Shown here piece after piece: positions 18,031 to 27,680 of a stretch of 64,000 nucleotides of DNA; position 1 is the stretch's first letter; each line of letters starts with the position of its first letter. The stretch covers positions 62,001 through 126,000 of the forward strand of contig JAKPSI010000128.1 in the NCBI GenBank assembly GCA_029555415.1, in the 5' to 3' direction. The notes under the pieces were generated by a model that saw only the letters and a list, made by a program, of their open reading frames with translations, was not told where the DNA came from and ran no database searches. The translations under genes were made by a program, and so were the position numbers. The DNA is from Bacteroidota bacterium (lineage in GTDB: Bacteria; Bacteroidota; Bacteroidia; Chitinophagales; Chitinophagaceae).

Positions 18031-19446
18031 TCAATGCTGGTTACCACGACCGTTGCTCTGGTAAGCGCCAATGTCCTTTCCGGGAGCCGTGATCTCAGTT
18101 GCACCGTACTTCAGGTCAACCGGTACATCCGCACGGGGTGTAAACCCTGTGAAACCTGCACCGATACAGGGCGATGTGGGCTTCAATGCAAAATTATAAG
18201 TGCCCACCACTGAGATATCACGCAGTTTCAAGCCTGCAGGCAGTGGAACCGGCGCATTGATGAACTGCGGGTCATTGACCCCTACGATGGATACCGGTGC
18301 AGTATATACATCTCCCACATGCCAGCCGGAAGGCAGATAAGAAGAGGGTTTCGGGAAATCCGTCTCCTGAGGCTGACTGATGGCCGTACTCACAGAAAGG
18401 GATGGAATGAACTGACTGGCAACTGAAACTGAATCCGCATAATACCAGTTATACCCATAACGGATATTAGCCGTATCTGCAATCGGATTATTCACGATAC
18501 GCAGGCCAAACTTGCAATTCACGATCAGGTTATTGTAAGCCATACCACCGGCCCCTTCTTCAAAGTTGATGGAACCGCCACGGCCGGCAGCTGACCTTCT
18601 GTAACCACAATTCACGATCGTATTGTTGTACATCCTGACATTTGAACTTGGAGCACCTACCGCAACGTTGATATTGGAGAGTTTTGGACCGTTCGTAGCC
18701 ATACCGATACAGAGATTATAAGCGAAATCACCGATGGTACCCGCTTTCGCGTTCATCGCTTCACCGCCGGTGAAACCGCATTTCTCGAAGGTATTCCTCA
18801 GCACGGCGATCTTGCCACCATTGATTCGGAAAGGATCATCCGTACTTCCGTACACCCATGAGTCTTCCAGAACGAATACTCCATTGGGATTCGCGAAATA
18901 CAATGAATAAGGACTTGAACCCGCGGTGAATGTTTTCATGGCCGCGCTGATCGCCGCACCACCGAATTCAATATGCGTCCATTTGATCACCATCAAGGGA
19001 CATGTCGGCGCCCCGATGATCCCGGTCCATTTACCTTTCAAAGCGGGATCCGCATTGGGATCCGCGCCATTCTGATCGGTCCTGGTAACACCCGGATACG
19101 TGATCATCACCGGTTTGTCTTTCGTACCCAGACAAAGGAATGTTCCTTTAACGCCCAGGCCGCAAGGCGCATTGGTAGTGGCATTGAGACCGAAGTTCAG
19201 CGTAACACCATCCTGAATGATCAGGGTATCGCCCTGATTCACGAAGATGTCACCACAAACTGAATACGTCTTACCAGCCAGCATGGTGCCTTTGATGGAA
19301 CCACTCAGACAGGTAGCATCACTGATCGGAGAAGCAGGTGCGATGACCGCTTTCCAGAGATCCTTATTGTCCGTGCTTTTTTTGCAGGAGATCACCGCGA
19401 TAACAGCGACCGCAATGACTGAAACAGATAATACAAATTTTTTCAT
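18031..19446 (-). CDS. Beta-helix-like lipoprotein paired with the TonB receptor
   Basis: This 471-residue protein has a lipoprotein signal peptide with a lipobox ending at Cys21 (AVISCKK). The body has repeated short segments (VLRNTFEKCGF, YNNTIVNCGYR, YNNLIVNCKFG) suggesting a right-handed parallel beta-helix, similar in pattern to the protein at 11492. There is no T9SS sorting domain, so it is probably an outer-membrane lipoprotein. It follows the TonB-dependent receptor by 17 bases on the same strand, implying a transport pair in place of a SusD. The ligand is unknown; a glycan or a metal complex are both possible. Confidence 0.75.
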   Translation of the reverse strand: MKKFVLSVSVIAVAVIAVISCKKSTDNKDLWKAVIAPASPISDATCLSGSIKGTMLAGKTYSVCGDIFVNQGDTLIIQDGVTLNFGLNATTNAPCGLGVKGTFLCLGTKDKPVMITYPGVTRTDQNGADPNADPALKGKWTGIIGAPTCPLMVIKWTHIEFGGAAISAAMKTFTAGSSPYSLYFANPNGVFVLEDSWVYGSTDDPFRINGGKIAVLRNTFEKCGFTGGEAMNAKAGTIGDFAYNLCIGMATNGPKLSNINVAVGAPSSNVRMYNNTIVNCGYRRSAAGRGGSINFEEGAGGMAYNNLIVNCKFGLRIVNNPIADTANIRYGYNWYYADSVSVASQFIPSLSVSTAISQPQETDFPKPSSYLPSGWHVGDVYTAPVSIVGVNDPQFINAPVPLPAGLKLRDISVVGTYNFALKPTSPCIGAGFTGFTPRADVPVDLKYGATEITAPGKDIGAYQSNGRGNQH

Positions 19447-19463
19447 CTTACTTATTTTTTCTT

Positions 19464-22226
19464 TTAGAGCTTGAATCTTACACCAAGCAGGAATGTTGTC
19501 TTATAATAATCTTTCTGGATAATGATCTTGCTGGAAGGATCGGACTGTAAGGCCAGTGCCCTGGATCCGCTGGTTTTCATATAAGTATCGTAAGGCTGAT
19601 GCAGTGATAAGATGTAAGGCGCGTTGGTGATGTTATTCACCTTGCCATAGAAGGTGATCTTATCGATCAGCTTTTTCTCGAACGAAAGGTCGATCTGTGT
19701 CGTGGGTGATTGCCAGTAGTTCAGTCCCAGGTAAGGGCTGATGAAGTTGATCCGGGCTCCGGTATACACTGCGGCCACCTGAACATCCAGTCCATTCTTC
19801 GGATTCTTATAGATCAGGGAAAGGTTCCCGATATGGTCGGACTGGCCCTGCAGCGGTCTGGTTTCAGAAGCGCGGCTGGAAACGATCTGTCCGGCACTGT
19901 TACGGGAAGAGAAGATCAGGCTGTCGTTGGTGATACTTGACTTCGTATACGTATAGTTCGCAGACACTCCGAATTTGCCGAAGAAATGCGTGTACACAGC
20001 CTCAAAACCATAATTGGTTGCATCTCCGATATTAACGGGCTCCAGATAAAGGCTGTTGATGTTAAGCGGTTTAACGGCCGAGATCTCAATGGGATCCTGG
20101 ATCTTCTTATAAAATACACCTAACAATAACTGACCGGCCTTGGGTGCAAACCATTCAAAACGGAGATCGACATTGTCGGCCAGTGTATGCTGCAGACCTT
20201 GCGGGTCACCTACTTCTTTGAAGAACTCGCCATCCGGTCCGTCGGGGATCAGCTCTGCAAAACCAGGACGGGCAAGCGCTTTATAATATGCCAGGCGAAG
20301 ATTCTGATTCTTATTCAATGCGTATTTGAACTGAATACTGGGTAATACATCCGTATAATGGATCGTACCGGACTTTGCATCCACATCTTTCGTTAGTGCC
20401 GTTTCATAATGCTGATGCGTATACTCTACACGAACACCGCCGAGCGCTTCCAGTTTATCGGTCACCGCCCATTTACCCTGTAGATAGCCGGCAGAAACTT
20501 TTTCATTGAACGTGTAGTTGTTACCATTCAGTGTTGGAGTACCTGCGCTGGCGGGGCTGAAAACAAAAGTTGCAGCATTGATATTCGTGAATACCTCATT
20601 CAGGATCGGGCTCAGGCTGTATGAATTATAAAAATTATCACGGGTCTTGCTTCTGTACAGACCGCCTGCTTTTAATTCAAAAGCATTCCCGAAGAATTTC
20701 AGGTTCTTCGTCAGGTTGCCGTAAACGGAAAGATCTTTATCGCTGTTATGTGACCAGATCCGTGACATGCTTTGTAACTTATCGGAAGTGAGGCTTGTGG
20801 AAACGATCGCGTACTGATGCGAGAACTGTGTCTGATCAGGCAGATGGCTGTTGGCGATGGAATAAACCGCGCTCCAGTCGGCGGTCAGCGTCTTGCCGAG
20901 TTTATGAACACCCTGCAATGTGTTATTATAAATGGACTGATACTGCCAGCTGCTGCGTTGTGAATTCGTAACGAGAGAATTCAGGGCCACCGTATCGAAT
21001 ATGATCCTGGTCTGGTAATCATCCAGTCTGACAAAGGTGGTGGAATAAGAGAGTGTATTGCGTGCATTGACATGGTAATCGAACTTTCCGGTAACCCCTG
21101 TTCGGTTGCTTTGAACGGAATATTTGCGCAATTGCAGATCTGAGAAGAGCGGGATATTGTTCAGTCCGGGCTGTGAGTTGGGCAGGAAGAAGTTGGAGGT
21201 CGTACCTCTGTGCAGGTTCTGATAGCTGCCTGAAATGATGAATCCGAATTTTTTATCCTTCCCAAAACGGTTCCCTGCGGTAAATCCGAATGTGGTATTC
21301 ACCGGGCTGGGCTGAGGGAGGTAATTCAAATGTTTAACGGAAAAATCGGCAGGCGTGGCCACATAGGTTGCTCCGTTACGCTCTGACGGGGACTTTTTTT
21401 GCATGCTCGCTTTATCGAAGTGCAAAAAATCTTCAGAAGCGAATGTCGTGTTATACCCCACCGAAAGATTCATCTGGAGCAGTTTGGCCTGAGGCGCATC
21501 TTTCATGACCAGGTTGATCGTACCACCGATCGCATCACCTTCCAGTGAAGGGGTCAGACTTTTACTGACTTCCAGTCTTTCCAGTAATTCGGAAGGGAAC
21601 AGATCCAGCGGAATGAACCGGTTCTTATTATCCGGGCTGGGGATCTTGATGCCATTCACCAGCGTATTGATGTAACGTTTTTCCATACCCCGGATGATCG
21701 GGTAACGGGCTTCACCGGAACCGCTTTTTTCGATCGTCACCCCACTGACACGCTGCAGCACATTGGCCACGGTGATATCGGGGAGCAACTGGATATTCTT
21801 TGAGGAAATGATATTCACCAGCTGATTGGAATTCTTTTCCATCAGTCTGATGTTCTTATCGGAACCCGCTCCGCCGCTGACAAAGGTCACATTGGTCAGT
21901 TCCACTGCCGACGGTTCCAGCGACGACTCGATATTTAATGTTTTGCCATCGATTATGGCAATAGTTTGCTGATCTGTTTTGAAATTGGAGAAAGAGATGA
22001 GCAGCGTATATGTACCGGGTTTGAGGGATTTGAAAACGAACTTCCCGTCTAATTGCACAAAGGCTTTTTCCCCTGTTTCTTTGATCGTTACGGTAGCGCC
22101 GTTCATCGGCTCCCCGGTTTTAGCATCAGTGACCGATCCTTTTAACGACTGACCCATGGCCATATTCCCTGTCAGGATAAAGAAGATGGCAATGACCGAA
22201 GCAGTTACTGTTCTTCGCAAAAGCAT
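19464..22226 (-). CDS. TonB-dependent outer-membrane receptor with carboxypeptidase-like N-terminal domain
   Basis: The 920-residue product (ATG 22226; the upstream in-frame extension is not a signal peptide) has a signal peptide ending at NMAMGQ, a carboxypeptidase-D regulatory-like domain at about residues 27-110 (GSVTDAKTGEPMNGATV), a plug domain (ITVANVLQRVSGVTIEKSG, RGMEKRYINTLVNG, DAIGGTINLVMKDAP) and a beta-barrel ending in FLLGVRFKL. It should import a ligand across the outer membrane using TonB energy. No SusD-like gene is adjacent; a beta-helix lipoprotein follows instead. This is a TonB receptor sensu lato rather than a clear SusC. Confidence 0.9.
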   Translation of the reverse strand: MLLRRTVTASVIAIFFILTGNMAMGQSLKGSVTDAKTGEPMNGATVTIKETGEKAFVQLDGKFVFKSLKPGTYTLLISFSNFKTDQQTIAIIDGKTLNIESSLEPSAVELTNVTFVSGGAGSDKNIRLMEKNSNQLVNIISSKNIQLLPDITVANVLQRVSGVTIEKSGSGEARYPIIRGMEKRYINTLVNGIKIPSPDNKNRFIPLDLFPSELLERLEVSKSLTPSLEGDAIGGTINLVMKDAPQAKLLQMNLSVGYNTTFASEDFLHFDKASMQKKSPSERNGATYVATPADFSVKHLNYLPQPSPVNTTFGFTAGNRFGKDKKFGFIISGSYQNLHRGTTSNFFLPNSQPGLNNIPLFSDLQLRKYSVQSNRTGVTGKFDYHVNARNTLSYSTTFVRLDDYQTRIIFDTVALNSLVTNSQRSSWQYQSIYNNTLQGVHKLGKTLTADWSAVYSIANSHLPDQTQFSHQYAIVSTSLTSDKLQSMSRIWSHNSDKDLSVYGNLTKNLKFFGNAFELKAGGLYRSKTRDNFYNSYSLSPILNEVFTNINAATFVFSPASAGTPTLNGNNYTFNEKVSAGYLQGKWAVTDKLEALGGVRVEYTHQHYETALTKDVDAKSGTIHYTDVLPSIQFKYALNKNQNLRLAYYKALARPGFAELIPDGPDGEFFKEVGDPQGLQHTLADNVDLRFEWFAPKAGQLLLGVFYKKIQDPIEISAVKPLNINSLYLEPVNIGDATNYGFEAVYTHFFGKFGVSANYTYTKSSITNDSLIFSSRNSAGQIVSSRASETRPLQGQSDHIGNLSLIYKNPKNGLDVQVAAVYTGARINFISPYLGLNYWQSPTTQIDLSFEKKLIDKITFYGKVNNITNAPYILSLHQPYDTYMKTSGSRALALQSDPSSKIIIQKDYYKTTFLLGVRFKL

Positions 22227-22793
22227 GTTTTGATTATTTAGGTAGCAAATGTGAAGATTCCACAAATGAATAATCAGTCAGTACAATTCGATAGGGATTT
22301 GATAACGCTGAAGAAACATTACTGTAATGATTAGCTCAGGATTTGATAGCATTAACTTAACAAACAGCCAAAATGGAAAGCGTGAAACACCTTGAGCCGG
22401 TACCCTTATGAAAGGAGCGGTATAAATACTGAAAAGAAGAAGAGAGACCTGATATTCCGGCCTGTGAATCCGTTTAAATAATAATTTACCCGTGCTGCCA
22501 TGAATATATTACCTGTGAAATGAGATCCACACCCTGTGAACATTCATTGCACAGTAACGACAGGCCGTATTCTTTTGAAAGGGTTCTCCGGAACCCTTTT
22601 TTGATTCAAAGACAGCTCTGTTTCAGGCACAAAGCAGCGGATCAAAAGAGAGTGACCTGAAAACTGTTAGTGAAAACCCCTGCGTATGACATGTGCATTC
22701 ACTGCATTTGGCATAATTGCAAATGGAACACTGAAACAATAGGTATTCATTCTTTAATTTCCGGTAACTCAGTAAACCCCGGAAGCCAGAATT
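22227..22793. other. Long divergent intergenic region with an orphan terminator
   Basis: About 570 bases lie between the minus-strand TonB receptor gene and the plus-strand response-regulator gene. It holds no plausible coding frame. It contains a strong intrinsic terminator at 22578-22602 (listed separately) and two similar AGGATTTGATA-type stretches near 22290 and 22338. A CAAATGTG at 22246-22253 reads on the minus strand as CACATTTG, a one-base variant of the -7 element for the receptor gene. No clear plus-strand promoter was identified. Confidence 0.5.
22578..22602 (+). terminator. Orphan intrinsic terminator
   Basis: AAAGGGTTC, a TCCG loop and GAACCCTTT form a perfect 9-base-pair stem followed by a T run on the plus strand. 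No annotated plus-strand gene precedes it within the intergenic region; the next plus gene starts 192 bases downstream. It may end a small RNA or act as a leader attenuator of the response regulator. Confidence 0.75.
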
Positions 22794-23432
22794 ATGGAAA
22801 AGGTCTCAGTAGTGATAGCGGATGATCATAAAATGATAGCACAGGCATGGGCAACAATGATAGGGCTGCATCCGAAATTAGTCGTCACCGGAATTTTTGA
22901 AAATACCCAGGACCTGCTGGATAATATAGATAAGATTCGGCCGGATATTGTATTGCTCGACATCAACATCAGCCCGATATCAGGTCTGGATGCGATCCCG
23001 CTGTTACGAAAACTGTCACCCGGGTCACGCATCATCGGTGTTTCGATGCACACTCAAACTTCCTATGCTAAACGCATGATCAGGAACGGGGCTAAAGGAT
23101 ATGTGACCAAGAGTTCAGAAAAGGAGGAAATGTACAAAGCCATCGAAGCCGTGATGCAGGGAGAGATATTTCTTTGTACGGAGATCCGGGATCTGTTGAC
23201 GCATCAGGTATTGGAAGAAGACAAGAATCCTTTGAGCATTCTTACAGAAAGAGAAATAGAGGTCATCAGTCTGTTAAAAGAGGGTTTGTCCACGAATGAG
23301 ATCGCAGAACGTCTTTTTTTGTCACCCAGAACCGTAGAAACACACCGCTCAAGGATCCTGAAGAAACTCAACCTCAAAAATACCGTTTCGCTCATCACTT
23401 ACGTACAGGACCACTTGTCCGATCTTCTTTGA
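22794..23432 (+). CDS. NarL/FixJ-family response regulator
   Basis: The 212-residue protein has a receiver domain (IADDH, phosphoacceptor Asp56 in DIVLLDINIS, lysine in GYVTKSS) and a LuxR-type helix-turn-helix (LTEREIEVISLLKEG, STNEIAERLFLSPRTVETHR). It should bind DNA on phosphorylation. It is closely similar in motif order and wording to the regulator at 27681 (GVSMHTQ, MIRNGAKGYV), so the two are likely paralogues. No kinase gene is directly adjacent; the hybrid kinase 0.8 kb downstream is one candidate partner. Its leader includes the orphan terminator region. Confidence 0.92.
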   Translation: MEKVSVVIADDHKMIAQAWATMIGLHPKLVVTGIFENTQDLLDNIDKIRPDIVLLDINISPISGLDAIPLLRKLSPGSRIIGVSMHTQTSYAKRMIRNGAKGYVTKSSEKEEMYKAIEAVMQGEIFLCTEIRDLLTHQVLEEDKNPLSILTEREIEVISLLKEGLSTNEIAERLFLSPRTVETHRSRILKKLNLKNTVSLITYVQDHLSDLL

Positions 23433-23556
23433 ACAAAGAAGGCTGCCCATCCGGGATTTACAGCACTTTTTGGTTACGCTTCATCCGTTACATGCCCCCT
23501 AATTCTATGGCATACAGATTCTTGAAATCAGAATAGCGCAGCATCGAAGAATCATT

Positions 23557-23564
23557 TAGTTTTG
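23557..23564 (+). promoter_or_regulatory. Probable -7 element of the TPR gene
   Basis: TAGTTTTG matches TAnnTTTG exactly, 29 bases before the ATG at 23594. No clear TTTG is seen 19-21 bases upstream, so only the -7 half is supported. Confidence 0.45.
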
Positions 23565-23593
23565 CACCCCGGCCTCAACCCGGTGAATACTGT

Positions 23594-24244
23594 ATGAAAT
23601 TCTACAACCTGCTCATCAAATACCGTTTATGGATCGGGGTCATCCTGCTGGCCCTGGGTATATATGTAAATTATGCCGGCTCATTCTGGCCTGCATTCCC
23701 GCTTTATTTCATCGCGGTGATCCTGATCGCCGGACACTTCTTCTTTGGCCCGCTCCGCCTGATCCAGGAATATATGGAAAGCGGTGATATGGAAGGTGCG
23801 GAAAGGGTACTGAACTCCATCAAATTCCCCGCACTGCTTTACAAACCCATCCGTTCGGTGTATTTCACACTGAAAGGAAATGTGGCCATGATGAAACAGG
23901 ATTTCGACGGTGCCGAAAAGATGATGAAAAAAGGCCTGGACCTGGGCATGCCCATGAAAGAAGCAGAAGGTGCGAGCCTGTTGCAGATGGGAATGCTCTC
24001 CATGCAGAAGAATGACCTCAAACAAGCTGAAAGCTATATCCGCAGCGCTTTGCGCAAAGGATTACCTGATAAAGAAAATGAAGCAGCCGCTTATCTGCAG
24101 ATGTGCAGCCTGATGATGAACAAACGCGAGTTCAGGGCTGCCAAGGATTTTTTCAGGAAAGCAAAAGCACTGAAACCCACAACGCCACAGATCGTGGATC
24201 AGATCAAGCAGATCGAGAAGTATATCACTCGTATGCCGGGTTAA
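23594..24244 (+). CDS. TPR-repeat membrane protein
   Basis: The 216-residue product has two membrane helices near the N-terminus (residues ~10-28 and ~35-52) followed by tetratricopeptide-like repeats (GNVAMMKQDFDGAEKMMKKG, LQMGMLSMQKNDLKQAESYI, LQMCSLMMNKREFRAAKDFF). It is probably an inner-membrane scaffold. The 3' end overlaps the convergent hybrid kinase gene by 4 bases. The role is unknown; nothing in the sequence ties it to the adjacent kinase beyond position. Confidence 0.78.
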   Translation: MKFYNLLIKYRLWIGVILLALGIYVNYAGSFWPAFPLYFIAVILIAGHFFFGPLRLIQEYMESGDMEGAERVLNSIKFPALLYKPIRSVYFTLKGNVAMMKQDFDGAEKMMKKGLDLGMPMKEAEGASLLQMGMLSMQKNDLKQAESYIRSALRKGLPDKENEAAAYLQMCSLMMNKREFRAAKDFFRKAKALKPTTPQIVDQIKQIEKYITRMPG

Positions 24245-27200
24245 AGCCTGGCCGTAAGTTCCAGCAGTCTTTTTCTTAATCCTTCCACACGGGGCAATGC
24301 TGAAGCGTGATCAGGTCCGTTCTTCAGTACTGATTCCACTTCGATCACTTCCTGCTTGATGGCATGAATGCCCATGGTATTGACGGAGAATTTGAGTTTG
24401 TGCATGACCGCAGCCATTTCTGCCCAGTCCTCTTTCAGTTCAAACGCCCTGAGTTCTTCCAGCATCCGGATGGTATTGTCGCGGAATGAACGTACCATTT
24501 TATCGATGAATGGCTGATTGTCTCCCGCTACTTCCTTTAAATAAGTGAAATCAAGTTCCAGCGGAGTTTCCGCATTGACAGGAACTGCCATGGGTGCGGC
24601 TTCTTGCAGCACAGGCTGCTCACATTTCAGTTGCCGGCAAATGACCTCATACAGTTTTTTCTCACTGAATGGCTTTGAAAGGAAATCATTCATCCCCGCA
24701 AGCAGGTATTCATTATCCTGTGCTACGAATGTATTGGCCGTGAGTGCGACCACCGGAATATCCCGTTTGGCAGGGTCCGCAAGCTTTCGGATGAGCCTTG
24801 TTGCCTCCAATCCGTCCAACACCGGCATCTGGATATCCATCAGGATCATATCAAAATCCTGTTGCTGTAACAGATCGACCGCTTCTTGTCCGTTATTAGC
24901 GATCACAAGCTCCGCGCTCCAGCCATTCATGATCTCACTGATGAGGAACTGGTTGAGTTCCACATCCTCCGCCAGCAGGAAGCGGCGGCCACGTACCATT
25001 GAATAATCATGTATCACGGGCGTAAGCTGAACCGGCTTATTAACGGCACCGGTCATACGCAAAGGTAATGTTACTGTAAAAACGGTTCCGCTGGTGTTGC
25101 TGTTCACATGGATAGCGCCTTTCATCAGTTCCACCAGTTCGCGGCAGATCGTCAGCCCCAGACCGGTTCCCATTTCACGGATGCCGCTATGGGCATGGGT
25201 TTGAATGAATGGCTCATAAATATCCGCCACCTTATCGGCAGGGATACCGATCCCGGAGTCAACCACCTCGAACACCACATCACTATTATTTTTACTTGCG
25301 GTGACCACAAGTGACACCGAACCTTCAAGCGTGAATTTGACCGCGTTCGATAACAGATTATTGAGCACCTGCGTGATCCGGAAAGGATCACCGGTGAAAT
25401 GTTCTCCTTTTCCGATATTGGTCTGGTAGCTCAATCCCAGCTTTTTCTCGGCCGCTCTGCTCCGGAATGATTCGAGCAGGATCTCCATCTTCTCATTCAG
25501 GTCAAAGCTCACATGTTCCAGCAGCATCTTGCCCGATACGATCTTCTCTATATCCAGCAGGTCATTGATGATGGAAAGCAGGTTCTGACCGGACTCCTGC
25601 AGCACGGTCATGTATTTTTGCTGTTGCGGGTCCAGCGGCGTTTTTGACAGAAGTCCCGCCACGCCCAGAATTCCGTTGAGCGGTGTGCGGATCTCATGAC
25701 TCACTTTGGCCATGAAATCTTCTTTGGCCTTGGTGGTCTTCTCGGCAAGCTGCTTCGCGGAAATGAGCAGTTGTTCGGTACGGATACGCTCACTGATATC
25801 CTGCGCAAAACCGATCATGTAAGGTTCCGTTCCCGGTTCTTCCACTTTGAATACCTGAGAAAGCAGGTGTGCGACACGGCCATCTTTACAACGTACCGGA
25901 AGGATCCCCTCCGCTTTATTATTATGATGGATCGAGTGGAGATAATATTCAAAACTGAAATCCGTATCTGCTGCAATGAAATCACCGATGTTATGTCCGA
26001 TCATTTCCTCAGCGGTATACCCCAGGAACTTGAGTGCGGCCGGATTGATCGATAACAGCATCCCGTTCAGGTCGTGCGTATTGATCAGGAACTGACTGAA
26101 ATTAAAGAGACTATTGTAACGCTTTTCCGTGATCCGGATCTGTTGTTCATATTGCTTCCGCTGGGTGATGTTCAGTCCGTATCCGATCACCAGCTTGACC
26201 TCGTTCTCCGCATCCAGTACGGGATAGAAGCGGCGAAGATGGTAGTCGGAATCCCCTTCCGGTTTCGCGAGATGCTCTTCCCATTCGGCCATTTTCTTAC
26301 TTTGAAGCGCCTGATTGAATATGGCCCTGCGTTCCTGGAAGATCGAGTATGGCTTGTTACGCAGGTCACAATAATCCTCATCTTTCTTCCCGATGATCCA
26401 TTTGCGGAGATCGTCATTCCTGATACCCATCGGATTCACGAACAGATATTCGTGCGTGGGTGAGAATACGGCGATATCAGCGGGAATATTATTCAGGATC
26501 TCTTCATAGAAAACTTTCTGCTGCTGGATCTCACGGGTCCGTTTTTCATCCGCTTCGATCTGAACGATCTTGATGGCACACAGAGATGCGATACTGGAAA
26601 GGATGGAAAGGTGTTTCTGGGAAAAGAAATTCTTTTCTTCATGTTCACTGTCGATAACCCCCAGTACGCGGTCACCCATCACGATAGGGACCGAGATCTC
26701 TGAAGCACGGATGGCATCGTCGATGATATAACGTACATCCGCGGAAGTATCCTGGATGATCTCCGCGATCCCGCTTTTCGCTACCGCGCCAACGATGCCC
26801 ACTCCAACGGGGATCTCGATCGGATCGACGATCATATTTTCATGCGTGGTTTTGGGGCCCCATGCAGCGGTCTGGACCAGTCTTTTCCCGGTCACGTCCT
26901 TCAGATAAATGACGCAATCGGTAAATCCTAGTTTACTGATACAGTTCCTGGCCACATCCCAAAGGATCTCCTCCGCCGTATGCTTATCATATAAGGAAGC
27001 CGCGAAATAGTCGATCGCCTGCTGCACTTCCATTTCTTCACTGATCGTATGCTTTGTGATATCGATATACGTCCAGAGATATCCCTTCGGAATACCATTA
27101 TCCCAAACCGGAATGAAATCGCGGAGCAGTACACGCCCGTCCGTCATCCGCAATGTTTCGCCCGTCACTTTTTCATTATTATGCATCAGCACATCGATCC

Positions 27201-27504
27201 GTTGCACGAATTCAGTTGGATTGAGAAAAAGGTGTTTGACCTGCGCGGCCGCCTGCGAGCAATCCGAACCCACTAATTGATGAGGCGGAACAGGAATACC
27301 GAAGAGACTGCAAAAACCATGGTTAACATTAATGATATGGCGGGTCACATCCTCATATAAAAAACAGATGCCCAGGTTCTCCACCATGAGTGAAAGCGCC
27401 TGATCAGGTAAGGGTGCAATATTATTTTCAGGTAAAGCGGTTGACATGCTCTTTTTTGTATTCCGGGAACGGCTAAATAAGGAAAAAGATACGGCGCCAA
27501 ACAT
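24241..27504 (-). CDS. Hybrid histidine kinase with PAS, GAF, receiver and Hpt domains
   Basis: The 1087-residue protein has, in order: PAS-like (~36-150), GAF (~165-315), two further PAS-like domains (~330-450 and ~460-580), a histidine kinase dimerisation domain with His603 in VSHEIRTPLNG, an ATPase domain (NLLSNAVKF, DSGIGIP, GTGLGLTI), a receiver with Asp890 in MILMDIQMP, and a C-terminal Hpt domain with His1035 (VMHKLKFS). No membrane helix is evident, so it should be cytoplasmic, sensing through GAF/PAS ligands. The phosphorelay would run His603-Asp890-His1035 and on to a separate regulator, plausibly the divergent NarL-type gene at 27681. An alternative start is the ATG at 27447. Confidence 0.92.
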   Translation of the reverse strand: MFGAVSFSLFSRSRNTKKSMSTALPENNIAPLPDQALSLMVENLGICFLYEDVTRHIINVNHGFCSLFGIPVPPHQLVGSDCSQAAAQVKHLFLNPTEFVQRIDVLMHNNEKVTGETLRMTDGRVLLRDFIPVWDNGIPKGYLWTYIDITKHTISEEMEVQQAIDYFAASLYDKHTAEEILWDVARNCISKLGFTDCVIYLKDVTGKRLVQTAAWGPKTTHENMIVDPIEIPVGVGIVGAVAKSGIAEIIQDTSADVRYIIDDAIRASEISVPIVMGDRVLGVIDSEHEEKNFFSQKHLSILSSIASLCAIKIVQIEADEKRTREIQQQKVFYEEILNNIPADIAVFSPTHEYLFVNPMGIRNDDLRKWIIGKKDEDYCDLRNKPYSIFQERRAIFNQALQSKKMAEWEEHLAKPEGDSDYHLRRFYPVLDAENEVKLVIGYGLNITQRKQYEQQIRITEKRYNSLFNFSQFLINTHDLNGMLLSINPAALKFLGYTAEEMIGHNIGDFIAADTDFSFEYYLHSIHHNNKAEGILPVRCKDGRVAHLLSQVFKVEEPGTEPYMIGFAQDISERIRTEQLLISAKQLAEKTTKAKEDFMAKVSHEIRTPLNGILGVAGLLSKTPLDPQQQKYMTVLQESGQNLLSIINDLLDIEKIVSGKMLLEHVSFDLNEKMEILLESFRSRAAEKKLGLSYQTNIGKGEHFTGDPFRITQVLNNLLSNAVKFTLEGSVSLVVTASKNNSDVVFEVVDSGIGIPADKVADIYEPFIQTHAHSGIREMGTGLGLTICRELVELMKGAIHVNSNTSGTVFTVTLPLRMTGAVNKPVQLTPVIHDYSMVRGRRFLLAEDVELNQFLISEIMNGWSAELVIANNGQEAVDLLQQQDFDMILMDIQMPVLDGLEATRLIRKLADPAKRDIPVVALTANTFVAQDNEYLLAGMNDFLSKPFSEKKLYEVICRQLKCEQPVLQEAAPMAVPVNAETPLELDFTYLKEVAGDNQPFIDKMVRSFRDNTIRMLEELRAFELKEDWAEMAAVMHKLKFSVNTMGIHAIKQEVIEVESVLKNGPDHASALPRVEGLRKRLLELTARL

Positions 27505-27641
27505 GAATTATACTTATCACAATGCATAAAAAGGTGTTTAATAAAGGATTAACAAGGGGGCGTCTGTAAGGATTTGCCCTTATTTAATTATGTTTTTACC
27601 CTTGTTTTCTCATGTATCATTTCACTTATCTAAATTCAAGA

Positions 27642-27655
27642 GTACTTTTAAGTAC
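27642..27655. promoter_or_regulatory. Inverted repeat, candidate operator
   Basis: GTACTT and AAGTAC face each other across a TT spacer, 26 bases before the regulator ATG at 27681 and between it and the divergent hybrid kinase gene. It is an operator-like site that the adjacent LuxR-type regulator could bind. This is inference from symmetry and position only. Confidence 0.4.
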
Positions 27656-27680
27656 CAATAATCCTGTAAATACATAAGTT

